DNA of 64,000 nucleotides from Syntrophobacterales bacterium. GTDB lineage: Bacteria; Desulfobacterota; Desulfobaccia; Desulfobaccales; 0-14-0-80-60-11. The DNA lies in NCBI GenBank assembly GCA_023229795.1, contig JALNYP010000006.1, forward strand, positions 22,985 to 86,984. Reading direction: 5' to 3'. How positions within the stretch are numbered: the stretch's first letter is position 1; each line of letters begins with the position of its first letter. Positions 51,798 to 60,539 of this stretch are shown here, piece after piece. A program made the translations under genes and the position numbers. The notes below the pieces were generated by a model, which was not told the DNA's origin, did no database searches, and was given only the letters and a program-made list of their open reading frames with translations.

Positions 51798-51834
51798 TTG
51801 CAGGGCGCTGGAGCGAAGCCACCCCTCACCCTAA

Positions 51835-51868
51835 CCCTCTCCCCTCGCAGGGGAGAGGGGATTTTTTT
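51835..51868 (+). terminator. Intrinsic terminator after symporter gene
   Basis: An 11-base perfect stem CCCTCTCCCCT / AGGGGAGAGGG with a 3-base loop, then GA and seven T (51862-51868). Confidence 0.85.
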
Positions 51869-51924
51869 GCGCTATATTAGGATCTTAATAAGGGTTGCGG
51901 CTACTCTTTGAGGGCAACTTGCTA

Positions 51925-52770
51925 TTAATTTCCCGGCTGGTCAGCACTGCTCCTGGCGGTATAATAGCCGCCACTGGCCTGCACTGTCACCGGGCCTTCG
52001 AACATGGCGGAGAGATGGCGCGAGGTCAGGACCTCGGATTTGCGGCCGTCGAGGAGGACCCGGCCGTGCCGCAGGAGGACGACCCGGTCGATTTCCGGGA
52101 AGATCTCTTCGATGTGGTGGGTGACCAGGATGATGGTCTTGCCGTGGCGGGCCAGGTTTTGCAGGGTGCTGAGGAACCGGTGCCGGGCCATGAGGTCCAG
52201 CCCGGTGGTGGGCTCATCCAGGAGCAGGGCCCGGGGGTCCGAGACCAGGGCCCGGGCGATCATGACGCGGCGCACTTCCCCGGGGGACATGGCCTCGAGG
52301 TAGGCGTCCGCCAGGTGGGAGGCCTCCATCAGGGCTAGGGCCTGCCGGGCCTGCTCCCGCATGACCGGGGTGAAGTGGTGGTGCCGGAAGAGGCCGTAGG
52401 AGGCGAAGAAGCCCGAGATCACTGCGTCCAGGCCCCGGGTGCGCCGGGGCAGCGTGCCGGCCAGGATGGAATGCTGGAGGTCCGCGGAGACGATGCCCAA
52501 GAGCGAGCGCAGTTCGGTGACGTTCCAGAGCTCTTCCCCGAAGATCAGCAGGGGCGGGGTGCCGTCCTCGTGGGCCAGGGGGTAGTCGAGGTGGGCGATG
52601 AGCCGGATGAGGGAGGATTTGCCCGCGCCATTGGGGCCTAAGACCGCGGTGTGTTCGCCCTCCCGGATGGTCAGGGTGATGCGGTCCAGGACCCGGTTGC
52701 TGTTTTTGACTACCGTGGCGTCCCGTATCTGGAGGAGCGGGGTCCGGTCGTGGGATTGAGGCGTGTGCAT
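51925..52770 (-). CDS. Stand-alone ABC-type ATPase
   Basis: 281 residues. Walker A LGPNGAGKSS, signature MSPGEVRRVMIARAL (a variant of LSGGQ), Walker B ALLLDEPTTGLDLMA and switch VTHHIEEI. It resembles ModF/molybdate-type or iron-related ATPases with a C-terminal extension after KSEVLTSRHLSAMF. No permease or binding protein gene is adjacent, so its partner is unknown. The stretch before the ATG offers AGAGGG directly adjoining it, which is poor spacing. The start is therefore uncertain by a few codons. Confidence 0.82.
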   Translation of the reverse strand: MHTPQSHDRTPLLQIRDATVVKNSNRVLDRITLTIREGEHTAVLGPNGAGKSSLIRLIAHLDYPLAHEDGTPPLLIFGEELWNVTELRSLLGIVSADLQHSILAGTLPRRTRGLDAVISGFFASYGLFRHHHFTPVMREQARQALALMEASHLADAYLEAMSPGEVRRVMIARALVSDPRALLLDEPTTGLDLMARHRFLSTLQNLARHGKTIILVTHHIEEIFPEIDRVVLLRHGRVLLDGRKSEVLTSRHLSAMFEGPVTVQASGGYYTARSSADQPGN

Positions 52771-52884
52771 CCCTCTTTTTAGATTTTTTTCCCCACCAGG
52801 ACAAGGTTGAGCCAGGCGAAATAGATTTTTTCCCCCGAAATCTTGCGTATCTCCCCATGTCCTGCAACGCTAAGGCCGGGGAAA

Positions 52885-52910
52885 CCACAGGCGGGACGCC
52901 TGTGGCTACC
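52885..52910. repeat. CACAGGCG palindromic repeat
   Basis: CCACAGGCGGGACGCCTGTG followed by GCTACC, a copy of the family at 19171-19197. Confidence 0.6.
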
Positions 52911-52933
52911 AGTTCCCCGACCCGTTCAAGGAC

Positions 52934-53326
52934 TTAAGCGTGCCACTCCTTTTTCACCGCGATGGCGTCGATCTCCACGGAGACGTTCTTGGCCAGGCCC
53001 GCGGCCTGGATGGTGGTGCGGGCCGGGGGGTGCTGGGGGAAGAACTCGCCGTAAGCCCGGTTCATCTCCGCGAAATCGGCCATATCCTTCAGGTAGATCG
53101 TGGTTTTCACCACGTCTTTCAAGGTCAGGCCCACCGCGGCCAAAATGGCCTTGAGGTTGGCGATCACCTGGACGGTCTGCACCACGATATCTCCTTCCAC
53201 CAGGCGGCCTCTGGCATCCATGGGGATTTGTCCGGAGATGAACACAAAGGGGCCAGCGGCCAGGGCCTGGGTATAGGGGCCGACTGGGACCGGGGCCTGA
53301 TCGGTTTCGATGACGATTTTTTTCAT
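52934..53326 (-). CDS. ridA: RidA-family enamine/imine deaminase
   Basis: 130 residues. Motifs: VPVGPYTQALAAGPFVFISGQIPMD, VQVIANLKAILAAVGL, VVKTTIYLKDMADFAEMN, and ARTTIQAAGLAKNVSVEIDAIA, where the arginine before TTI is the position used for substrate binding and hydrolysis of 2-aminoacrylate. It clears reactive enamines from PLP enzymes such as threonine dehydratase. A trimer is expected. Ribosome site GGGAGACC precedes the ATG. Confidence 0.93.
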   Translation of the reverse strand: MKKIVIETDQAPVPVGPYTQALAAGPFVFISGQIPMDARGRLVEGDIVVQTVQVIANLKAILAAVGLTLKDVVKTTIYLKDMADFAEMNRAYGEFFPQHPPARTTIQAAGLAKNVSVEIDAIAVKKEWHA

Positions 53327-53454
53327 GGTCGGGGTCTCCCTGGCATCGGAAGGTTATTGATGCCGTCACAAGGTTGAACAGCCTGACAGACACAAAAGTC
53401 TTGAAGAATTAGGAGCGTTTTGTTAATGCTATGGAAAAACCTTGGAGGTAAACC

Positions 53455-53751
53455 ATGGGGTTGTGGTTGAAATGCCCGGGGTGCCAAACGAAAAACCCCC
53501 TGTCTTTAAAGGTCTGTCCCAACTGCGGGCAGGACCTGGTTAAACTGGCCACCCAGCAACGGGTCTATGTCATCGGGCCGGCCGAGTCCAACCCGGCGCC
53601 CGCTCCGGCCACGCCTCAGGCTGCAGCCCCGGCCGCGCCTGAGCCGATGCCGGCGGCGGCAGCCAGCGCACCGGCCGCCCCCGCGGCGGAGCCGGCGGCT
53701 CCGGCCAAGGCTGCCAAGAAGCCCAGAAAAACGAAGAAAAAGAAGGCTTAG
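53455..53751 (+). CDS. Small zinc-ribbon protein with Ala/Pro-rich and Lys-rich tail
   Basis: 98 residues. The first 40 form a zinc ribbon (CPGCQTKNPLSLKVCPNCG, two CxxC pairs 12 residues apart). The rest is low complexity, rich in Ala and Pro (for example APAPATPQAAAPAAPEP), ending in a lysine-rich stretch (KKPRKTKKKKA). GGAGG precedes the ATG. The tail is typical of nucleic-acid- or membrane-phosphate-binding extensions but no family is recognised. The function is unknown. Confidence 0.72.
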   Translation: MGLWLKCPGCQTKNPLSLKVCPNCGQDLVKLATQQRVYVIGPAESNPAPAPATPQAAAPAAPEPMPAAAASAPAAPAAEPAAPAKAAKKPRKTKKKKA

Positions 53752-53762
53752 GCCCGCTAATC

Positions 53763-54590
53763 TTAGGACACTTCCTGCATCACACCCTGCAGCAGCTCCA
53801 CCAGTTGGGGTTCCGCCCGGGCCACCGTGTCGATGATGGCTTCAATGGCGATGGGGGCCATGGCGTCCGGCAGGTTGAGGTTGCTGATCACCGAGATTCC
53901 CAGGACCCGGAGGCCGGCATGCACCGCGGCAATGACTTCGGGCACGGTGGACATGCCCACCGCGTCCGCCCCGATCAGGCGCAGGAACCGGGTTTCGGCC
54001 GGGGTCTCCAGACTGGGGCCTTTGACGGCTACGTAAACTCCCTGGCGTAAGGTGAGGCTCAGGCGGCGGGCCGCGTTTTCGGCGGCCACCCGCAGGCCGC
54101 GGTCATAGACCTGGCTCATATCCGGGAAGCGGGGGCCCCAGGCGTCGAGATTGTCTCCCACCAGGGGATTGTCCCCGATCAGGTTGAGGTGGTCGCAGAT
54201 GAGCATCAAGTCCCCGGCCTGAAAGAGGGGATTGAGACCGCCCGCGGCATTGGTGACCACCAGGGTCTTGACTCCCAGGCCTGCCATAACCCGCACCGGA
54301 AAGGTCACCTGGCGCAGGTCATAGCCTTCGTAGGCATGAAACCGGCCCTGCCAGAGCAGCACCTCCCGGCCGGACATGCGGCCCCAGGCGAGGCGGCCCT
54401 GATGGCTGGGGCTGGTGGCCGGCGGAAAATAGGGCAGCTTCGCATAAGCCAGAGAGCCGCCGCCTTCGAGCCGGTCGGCCCAGAGCCCCTGTCCGGTACC
54501 CAAGATAATGCCCCACTCCGGCGGCGCCGTAAGGCGCGGGGCGATGAAGCGCACGCATTCTTGCACCTGCGCCTGGTAAGTCCGGCTCAA
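53763..54590 (-). CDS. Purine nucleoside phosphorylase
   Basis: 275 residues from a TTG start with AAAGGAG six bases upstream. Motifs of trimeric PNP/MTAP: WGIILGTGQGLWAD, HQGRLAWG, LWQGRFHAYEGYD, TLVVTNAAGGLNP, VAVKGPSLETPAETRFL and GMSTVPEVIAA. It splits purine nucleosides with phosphate in salvage, consistent with the nearby hpt and guaB genes. The base preference (guanosine or inosine versus adenosine) is not decided by what I can see. Confidence 0.92.
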   Translation of the reverse strand: MSRTYQAQVQECVRFIAPRLTAPPEWGIILGTGQGLWADRLEGGGSLAYAKLPYFPPATSPSHQGRLAWGRMSGREVLLWQGRFHAYEGYDLRQVTFPVRVMAGLGVKTLVVTNAAGGLNPLFQAGDLMLICDHLNLIGDNPLVGDNLDAWGPRFPDMSQVYDRGLRVAAENAARRLSLTLRQGVYVAVKGPSLETPAETRFLRLIGADAVGMSTVPEVIAAVHAGLRVLGISVISNLNLPDAMAPIAIEAIIDTVARAEPQLVELLQGVMQEVS

Positions 54591-54688
54591 AGGCCACTCC
54601 TTTCGGTCGCTAATCTGGCATAAGAATATGTCGCCTTCCCCGGTTCGTCAATGGCCGGACGTGGCGGTGGGAGATTTTCGCTTTCTCC

Positions 54689-54716
54689 TTGACAGTTTCC
54701 GGCGTAAACATAAATA
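54689..54716 (+). promoter_or_regulatory. Promoter upstream of DUF134 gene
   Basis: TTGACA (54689-54694), 16-bp spacer, TAAATA (54711-54716) with further AT-rich sequence; 28 bases separate the -10 box from the ATG at 54745, which has GAGGGAG upstream. Confidence 0.6.
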
Positions 54717-54744
54717 TATATAGTATTATGGTGAGGGAGAAAAA

Positions 54745-55152
54745 ATGGGCAGACCCAAGAAATGCCGGTGGGTGGAAACTGAGCCGGGGATAACCTTTTT
54801 CAAACCCCGGGGCATTCCCCTCAGATCCTTGCAGCAGATTGTGATTACGGTGGATGAACTGGAAGCCATGCGCCTGGCCGACTTCCTGGAGATGACCCAG
54901 GAAGAAGTGGCGCAAAGGATGCAGGTGTCGCGGCCTACCGTGACCCGGATGTTGTCCCGGGCCCATCGGGCGGTGGCCGATGCCCTGGTGCACGGCAAGG
55001 CCATCTGTATCCAGGGGGGCGATTACCGCGTCGGCCAGCACTGCCAATATTGCGGGCAATGGTCTCAGCAGGAGAAGGGTGAGGAAGCCTCGGAAGGCTG
55101 CGCCTGTCAAGCTCCGGACGAAGAACCGAAAGAGCCGGCAGAGAATAAATAA
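54745..55152 (+). CDS. DUF134-family HTH protein
   Basis: 135 residues. Opening MGRPKKCRWVE, FKPRGIPLRSL, VDELEAMRLADFLEMTQEEVAQRMQVSRPTVTRML and the GKAICIQGG motif match the DUF134 family, which carries a winged-type helix-turn-helix. The C-terminus adds cysteines (CQYCG and CACQ) that could bind metal. Probable DNA-binding regulator with a metal-sensing tail, inferred. It is followed 59 bp later by purM. Confidence 0.85.
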   Translation: MGRPKKCRWVETEPGITFFKPRGIPLRSLQQIVITVDELEAMRLADFLEMTQEEVAQRMQVSRPTVTRMLSRAHRAVADALVHGKAICIQGGDYRVGQHCQYCGQWSQQEKGEEASEGCACQAPDEEPKEPAENK

Positions 55153-55211
55153 ATTTTTTCTAAAGATTTCCACGGGATGGCCCGAATACCCTGAAGGGGG
55201 AGACAAAGGGC

Positions 55212-56255
55212 ATGGCCGAATCCAGCACATATAAAGAAGCCGGGGTCGATATTGATAAGGCGGACGCCTTTATCAAGTGCATTCAGCCCCTGGTGAAATC
55301 GACCTACCGCACCGGGGTCCTGGGGGAGATCGGGGCCTTCGGCGGCATGTTTCATTTGGGCGCGGACCGGTATCGCGATCCGGTGCTGGTGTCCGCCACC
55401 GACGGGGTGGGGACCAAGCTCAAAATCGCGGTCCTCATGAACCGCCACGATACCATCGGCATCGATTTGGTGGCCATGTGCGCCAACGACATCGTGGTGC
55501 ACGGGGCCACCCCCCTGTTCTTCCTGGATTATCTGGCCATGGGGCAGTTGTCCACGGAAATCGCCACCAAGCTCATCGAGGGCATCGCCAACGGCTGCAA
55601 GCAGGCCCGGTGCTCCCTGATCGGCGGGGAGACCGCGGAGATGCCCGGTATCTATCAGCCCGGGGACTACGACCTGGCCGGCTTTGTGGTGGGCGTGGTG
55701 GAACGGGAAGGCATTATTGACGGCTCGAGCATCGGGGTGGGCCACCGCATCATCGGCCTGGCCTCGAGCGGCCTCCACGCCAACGGCTACTCGCTGGTGC
55801 GCCAGGTGCTCCTGGAGCAAAACCGCCTGCATGTGGACGACGTGATTCCGGAATTGGGGGGCCCCCTGGGCGAAGAACTCCTCAAACCCACCCGCATTTA
55901 CGTGGAGACGGTGCTCAACCTGCTGCGGGATTTCCCGCTGAGCGGCATCTGCCACGTCACCGGCGGCGGCCTGACCGACAATCTGCCCCGGGTCCTGCCC
56001 AAGTCCTGCCAGGCGGTCATTCACCGGCAATCCTGGCCGGTGCCGCCCATCTTTCACCTGCTTAAAGCCAAGGGGAACATTCCCGACGAAGAGATGCTGC
56101 GCACCTTCAACAACGGCATCGGCCTGGCGGTGGTGGTGGCCGAAGAGCACGTCACCGACGTGCTGCTGCGTCTCCAGGGCTTGAATGAACAAGGCTTTAT
56201 CATCGGCGAAATCGTAGAGCGCAAAAACGAGGACCCGCCTCTGGTGTACGTCTGA
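55212..56255 (+). CDS. purM: Phosphoribosylformylglycinamidine cyclo-ligase
   Basis: 347 residues. The AIR synthetase motifs are clear: YKEAGVDIDKADAFI at the N-terminus, LVSATDGVGTKLKIA, MCANDIVVHGATPLFFLDY, LIGGETAEMPG, LASSGLHANGYSLVR, HVTGGGLTDNLPRVLP and FNNGIGLAVVV. It closes the imidazole ring in purine synthesis. Other pur genes are not adjacent. The start ATG 55212 has GGGGGAGAC upstream. Confidence 0.96.
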   Translation: MAESSTYKEAGVDIDKADAFIKCIQPLVKSTYRTGVLGEIGAFGGMFHLGADRYRDPVLVSATDGVGTKLKIAVLMNRHDTIGIDLVAMCANDIVVHGATPLFFLDYLAMGQLSTEIATKLIEGIANGCKQARCSLIGGETAEMPGIYQPGDYDLAGFVVGVVEREGIIDGSSIGVGHRIIGLASSGLHANGYSLVRQVLLEQNRLHVDDVIPELGGPLGEELLKPTRIYVETVLNLLRDFPLSGICHVTGGGLTDNLPRVLPKSCQAVIHRQSWPVPPIFHLLKAKGNIPDEEMLRTFNNGIGLAVVVAEEHVTDVLLRLQGLNEQGFIIGEIVERKNEDPPLVYV

Positions 56256-56302
56256 TGATCTTGAGGGGAGGGCCAAAATGCCCTCCCCTGGTGCCATGAA
56301 CG

Positions 56303-56327
56303 ATGGGGCAGACCTCCGTGCCTGCCA
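56303..56327. repeat. GGGCAGACC palindromic repeat abutting the Fe-S gene stop
   Basis: ATGGGGCAGACCTCCGTGCC followed by TGCCA, a degenerate copy of 19242-19266. It ends one base before the stop codon of the minus-strand Fe-S gene. Confidence 0.55.
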
Positions 56328-56843
56328 TTAGAAGCGAAACCGTCCAAGATATTCCTGTAGCGCTTCACGCTTCTGCTGGTCCAGCTCCGGACATTGTTCA
56401 GGGGTCTTGCCGCCCTGGCCCACCTCGACCGCGAAGACCATGCAGGTCGGCGCCCCGCAGCGGCGGCAGTTGGTCTTGGGTAACAACTTGAGGATTTCCA
56501 GGACCCGGGGCCGGGCCGCACACGCAAAGCTGGGTTGAATCTCTTCCCGCCTCTCCCAAACGTCGTTGATCTCTCGTTGCAGCCACGCCAAGATCTCCTC
56601 GGCCTCAGCCTCATCTTTGACGATATTGATGGCGATCTCCCGGGGATGCAGCGTCACCAGCTTGCCCGGCAATTTTAAGGTCAGCGAGGGCGGCTCGGTC
56701 AGGTATTCATAACCTTTAAGCACGGTATTCAAGTAAGGCAGCGCCGCGCTGATATCCGCCGAAAGCGCCGCGAAACAGCGCAGATGCTGGGCGCTGGGAT
56801 TAGGCGGCCGCACATAAGACGTGGTATAACTCTCGAGCAACAT
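56328..56843 (-). CDS. Protein with a corrinoid-protein-type 4Fe-4S domain
   Basis: 171 residues from ATG 56843 (AAGGAGG eight bases upstream). Residues about 118-150 (LLPKTNCRRCGAPTCMVFA, then EQCPEL) form the 4Fe-4S motif C-x2-C-x4-C-x(about 16)-C seen in the gamma subunit of corrinoid iron-sulfur proteins and in related accessory proteins. The first 115 residues are not recognised; they include GKLVTLHPREIAINIV. It might activate or hand over clusters to a corrinoid enzyme, which would fit the cobalamin genes here; that is inference. Confidence 0.75.
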   Translation of the reverse strand: MLLESYTTSYVRPPNPSAQHLRCFAALSADISAALPYLNTVLKGYEYLTEPPSLTLKLPGKLVTLHPREIAINIVKDEAEAEEILAWLQREINDVWERREEIQPSFACAARPRVLEILKLLPKTNCRRCGAPTCMVFAVEVGQGGKTPEQCPELDQQKREALQEYLGRFRF

Positions 56844-56963
56844 GCGCCTGCCCTCCTTTATCTGAACCACTACCGCAGTTTTTTCATTATTATTTCCCTG
56901 CCTCCCATATAAGTAAAATTAATATATTTTATATTGTTTATAAGCCGTAATTATGAAGGAACT

Positions 56964-57096
56964 GGCGTCTCGCCTGTGCCTAAACCCCCACCATAAAGGG
57001 CGGACCCACAGGTCCGCCCCTACATTTCTCTGGCTGAAAGCTGGCCGCTGATAGCTGACAGCTTTTCCCGCTCACAGCTTACTGCTCAGCGCTCAC
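56964..57096. repeat. Cluster of palindromic and CTGATAGCT-type repeats
   Basis: 56964-56980 GGCGTCTCGCCTGTGCC, 56998-57023 GGGCGGACCCACAGGTCCGC plus CCCTAC, and 57033-57096 a run of GCTGAAAGCTGGCCGCTGAT-like units. The last resembles 19068-19092 and the 4803-4822 spacer. Nothing else in the 257-bp gap. Confidence 0.6.
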
Positions 57097-57100
57097 TCCC

Positions 57101-58573
57101 TCAATCCACCCAGTAATTCGGCGCTTCTTTCATGATGATGACGTCGTGCACGTGGGATTCCTTTAAGCCCGCGGGGCTGATGCGCACGAATTTGGCCTTC
57201 TCCTGGAGTTCCTTGATGGTCCGGGCTCCCACGTAGCCCATGCCGGACCTGAGGCCGCCCATCAACTGGAAGATGACGTCCGCCAGTTTGCCCCGGGACG
57301 GCACCCGCCCCACGATGCCCTCCGGCACCAACTTGTCCTCCAGGTTGACGTCTTCCTGGCAGTAGCGGTCCCGGCTGCCGGCCTTCATGGCCTCAACGGA
57401 CCCCATACCCCGGTAGATCTTGTAGCTGCGGCCCTGAAAGATCACCGTCTCTCCCGGGGACTCCTCGGTGCCGGCGAAGAGGCTGCCGATCATTACCACG
57501 TCCGCGCCCGCGGCCAGGGCCTTGGTGACGTCGCCGGAGTACTTGATGCCGCCGTCGGCCACCAGGGGGATGTCCGCGGATTTGGCCGCCCGGGCGCACT
57601 CCATGATGGCGGAGAGCTGGGGTACCCCCACCCCGGCGATCACCCGGGTGGTGCAGATGGAGCCGGGCCCGACCCCCACCTTGACCGCGTCCACCCCGGC
57701 CTTGATCAGGGCCCGGGCCCCGTCCGCGGTGGCGATATTGCCGGCGATCAGCTCGGCGTCAGGGAAGTTCCGTTTGGTCGCCTCCACCGTCTCGATCACC
57801 CGCCAGGAGTGCCCATGGGCCGTATCGATGACGATGACGTCCACCCCGGCCTTGATCAGGGCCTCGATGCGGGGCTCCCGGTCGGGACCCACCCCGATGG
57901 CGGCCCCCACCCGCAGACGCCCGAACTCGTCTTTGCAGGACCAGGGGTACTTGCGGATCTTTTCGATATCTTTAATGGTGATGAGCCCGTTGAGGTTGCC
58001 GGCTTCGTCCACCACCAGCAGCTTTTCGATGCGGTACTTATGGAGCAGGGCCTTGGATTCCTCCAGGGTGATGCCCACCTTGGCCGTGACCAGGTGCTCC
58101 TTGGTCATGACCTCGGTGACCTTCTGATCCAGGTTGGTTTCGAAGCGCAGGTCCCGGTTGGTGACGATGCCCACCAACTTCTTGCCTTCCACCACCGGAA
58201 TGCCCGAAATGCGGTAGCGTTCCATCAGTTGGAGGACGTCGGCGATGCGGGCTTCGGGCCCGATGGTCACCGGGTCGATGATCATCCCGGACTCCGACTT
58301 TTTGACCTTCTCCACCTCCAGGGCCTGGGCTTCGATGGGCAGGTTGCGGTGCAGGATGCCGATGCCCCCCTGGCGGGCCAGGGAGATGGCCGTGTCCGCT
58401 TCGGTGACCGTGTCCATGGCGGAACTCAGCAGGGGAATATTGAGGGTAATGCGCCGGGTCAGGCGGGTGCTGAGGTCGGCTTCGCTGGGCAGCACCGCCG
58501 AAGCCCCGGGCAGCAGCAGCACATCGTCAAAAGTATAGGCATAGGGGATGGGGGGTATGGAGTCCTGGGACAT
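57101..58573 (-). CDS. guaB: IMP dehydrogenase
   Basis: 490 residues. Start ATG 58573 with AAAGGA upstream. Catalytic barrel: TFDDVLLLPG, SSAMDTVTEADTAI, HRNLPIE; two CBS domains in about 95-215 (GIVTNRD, DIEKI); active-site cysteine loop GPGSICTTRV; IDTAHGHS; flap RYCQEDVNL; and SRGKLADVIFQLMGGLRSGMGYVGA. It turns IMP into XMP at the start of GTP synthesis. It stands near hpt and a PNP gene but in its own transcription unit. Confidence 0.97.
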   Translation of the reverse strand: MSQDSIPPIPYAYTFDDVLLLPGASAVLPSEADLSTRLTRRITLNIPLLSSAMDTVTEADTAISLARQGGIGILHRNLPIEAQALEVEKVKKSESGMIIDPVTIGPEARIADVLQLMERYRISGIPVVEGKKLVGIVTNRDLRFETNLDQKVTEVMTKEHLVTAKVGITLEESKALLHKYRIEKLLVVDEAGNLNGLITIKDIEKIRKYPWSCKDEFGRLRVGAAIGVGPDREPRIEALIKAGVDVIVIDTAHGHSWRVIETVEATKRNFPDAELIAGNIATADGARALIKAGVDAVKVGVGPGSICTTRVIAGVGVPQLSAIMECARAAKSADIPLVADGGIKYSGDVTKALAAGADVVMIGSLFAGTEESPGETVIFQGRSYKIYRGMGSVEAMKAGSRDRYCQEDVNLEDKLVPEGIVGRVPSRGKLADVIFQLMGGLRSGMGYVGARTIKELQEKAKFVRISPAGLKESHVHDVIIMKEAPNYWVD

Positions 58574-58753
58574 ACGCTTTATCCTTTACGATTCGAATTT
58601 CCGGCGGCGCGACATCAGCCATGAAATTCTCAACTTAGGTTAAAAGGGTGATTCTTCTTCTGTATGCGGTTCGATCTCTATAAATTAATCATTCCAAATC
58701 GAGGCGGAACGGTAAAATTGATTATTTTATCCCTTTTGGGCAATTTTCGAAAC

Positions 58754-59713
58754 TCAAAATTTACGAGCCACCTCCTGCAAGACCCCTTCCAGCAGTCCCG
58801 CGTCGATCACCACCAGGGAGTCCTGGCGGCAGACCTCCAGGATGCTGAGGACGATCAGGGCTCCGGCCACCATGACCCCGGCCTTGGCGGGCTCCAGCCC
58901 GATCAGCCGGGCCCGCTCAGTTTCCGGCAGCCGGGCCATCTGTTCCGCCAGGGCCGCCACCTGCGCCCGGCTCAGGACCAGGTTATTGATCTGTTTCGGG
59001 TCATACGCCTCAAGCTTTAATTGCATGGCCGCCAGCGTGGTCACGGCCCCGGCGGTGCCCACCAGGCGCGGCGCCGCGTTGATCAGGGGCGCCAGGCGCT
59101 GCCCATAGAATCCGCCCAACTCGGCCACGATCGCGGCGTGCAGAGCCGCCACCCGCTCGGGCTCAGGCGGGTCTCCCAAGGGCCGGGCCTGGCTCAGGGT
59201 CAGGACCCCCAGGGGCAGGCTGGCGAAGACCGGCTCCTGGCCCGGGCGCACCAGGGCGAATTCGGAGCTGCCCCCGCCCACGTCGAAGACCAGCACCGCC
59301 GGCGCCTGCAGCGCCTCCGGGTCCAGGACCGACAGCACCCCGGCCAGCGACAGCCGGGCCTCCTCTTCCGGCGCCAGGACCTCGACGGACAGGCCCAGAG
59401 CTTCCCGGACCCGGTCCAGAAAGACCAGGCGGTTGCCGGCCTGGCGCAGGGCCTGGGTGCCCACGGCCCGGTACACCTCCACGCCCTGGGCGGTCATGAT
59501 CTGCTGAAAAGTTTTAAGGGCCGCCAGGGTCCGGGCCCTGCCTTCCGGGGCCAACTCGCCGGTGGCCGCGAGCCCCTGTCCCAGGCCGGTGATCTCCCGG
59601 CGGTGGAGCACCACCCGGAAGCGGCCTCCGGCGGTGGTCTCGGCCACCGCCAGGCGCACCGTCAGGCTGCCCAGGTCCAGCGCCGCAAAGCGACGTCCAG
59701 AGGTTTCAGTCAT
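58754..59713 (-). CDS. Ppx/GppA-type exopolyphosphatase
   Basis: 319 residues, the short two-domain form. ASKHA motifs: ALDLGSLTVRLAVAE (phosphate 1), VLVFDVGGGSSEFALV (phosphate 2 loop GGGSSE), LVGTAGAVTTLAAM, and VVIDAGLLEGVL near the end. VGTQALRQAGN matches the family's ATSAxR-type region. It hydrolyses polyphosphate or pppGpp. The extra C-terminal HD domain of larger family members is missing. Confidence 0.9.
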   Translation of the reverse strand: MTETSGRRFAALDLGSLTVRLAVAETTAGGRFRVVLHRREITGLGQGLAATGELAPEGRARTLAALKTFQQIMTAQGVEVYRAVGTQALRQAGNRLVFLDRVREALGLSVEVLAPEEEARLSLAGVLSVLDPEALQAPAVLVFDVGGGSSEFALVRPGQEPVFASLPLGVLTLSQARPLGDPPEPERVAALHAAIVAELGGFYGQRLAPLINAAPRLVGTAGAVTTLAAMQLKLEAYDPKQINNLVLSRAQVAALAEQMARLPETERARLIGLEPAKAGVMVAGALIVLSILEVCRQDSLVVIDAGLLEGVLQEVARKF

Positions 59714-59825
59714 CGTCTTCCAAAGGTGAGAATCGCAGTAAGGACCGGATTAAAACTCGCCCCTGCGGGGCCACCTGCACGCCAGCTAAACGCTATCATC
59801 TGGAGATGTTCACCCCCGAGAATAA

Positions 59826-59930
59826 AAAATCCCCCCTGCCCCCCTTTTTCAAAGGGGGGTTCTAAAGTCCCCCTTTGGCAAAGGGGGATTTAGGGGGATT
59901 TGAAGTTTTTCACGGTAAAGCCTGCGGATG
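59826..59930. repeat. MITE-like dispersed repeat, copy 3 (about 100 bp)
   Basis: AAATCCCCCC tract, CCCCTTTTTCAAAGGGG, AAAGTCCCCCTTTGGCAAAG, GGGGATTTAGGGGGATTTG, then TTTTTCACGGTAAAGCCTGC. Reverse complement matches 2779-2882 block for block, including the CCGCAG-CTTTACCGTGAAA flank. Confidence 0.75.
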
Positions 59931-59944
59931 AAGTCTTCTCGATC

Positions 59945-60469
59945 TCAGTCTTTGTCAATTACAAAAATTTCCGGCAGGGTCCGGCTTTGCTCGCCGCAGT
60001 CCAGGCCGTAGCCCACTAAAAATCCCTTCTCCACCGGAAAGCCTACATAATCCAAGGGCACTTCCACTTGCCGACGCTCCTTCTTGTCGATCAGGCAGCA
60101 GATCTTGAGAGAGCGGGGCTGGTGCGTGAGGAGGTGCCGGCGCAGAAAGTCCAGGGTAAGGCCCAGATCGATGATATCTTCCACAATCAGCACGTCCCGG
60201 TCCTTGAGGGGTAGTTCCACATCCTTGGTGACATGCACCTCCCCGCTGGAAGTGGTGCCGGCGCCGTAACTGCACAAGCGGACGAAATCCACTTCCACGG
60301 CGAATGGCAGGGCCCGCACCAGGTCCGCCATGAAGATGAACGCCCCTTTCAGGACCCCCACCATCACCAGGTCCCGGCCCGCATAATCCCGGCTGATCTG
60401 CTCTCCCAGTTCCGCCACCCGCCGGGCAATGGCGTCTTTGGAGATGAGGCACCGCTTGCGACTGCTCAT
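59945..60469 (-). CDS. hpt: Hypoxanthine phosphoribosyltransferase
   Basis: 174 residues from ATG 60469, with GGAGG at good spacing; the upstream in-frame extension to 60520 lacks a ribosome site. LVMVGVLKGAFIFMADLVRAL, PRPP-binding loop DVLIVEDIIDLGLTLDFL, and the C-terminal VPLDYVGFPVEKGFLVGYGLD match Hpt. It salvages hypoxanthine/guanine. Flexible loop residues SYGAGTTSSGEVH are intact. Confidence 0.95.
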   Translation of the reverse strand: MSSRKRCLISKDAIARRVAELGEQISRDYAGRDLVMVGVLKGAFIFMADLVRALPFAVEVDFVRLCSYGAGTTSSGEVHVTKDVELPLKDRDVLIVEDIIDLGLTLDFLRRHLLTHQPRSLKICCLIDKKERRQVEVPLDYVGFPVEKGFLVGYGLDCGEQSRTLPEIFVIDKD

Positions 60470-60539
60470 GAATATCCTCCCTGCTGGGTTAACAATAAGG
60501 AAAGGAGCCGGGGTTGTCAAACCCTAAACCAGCGGGGCC

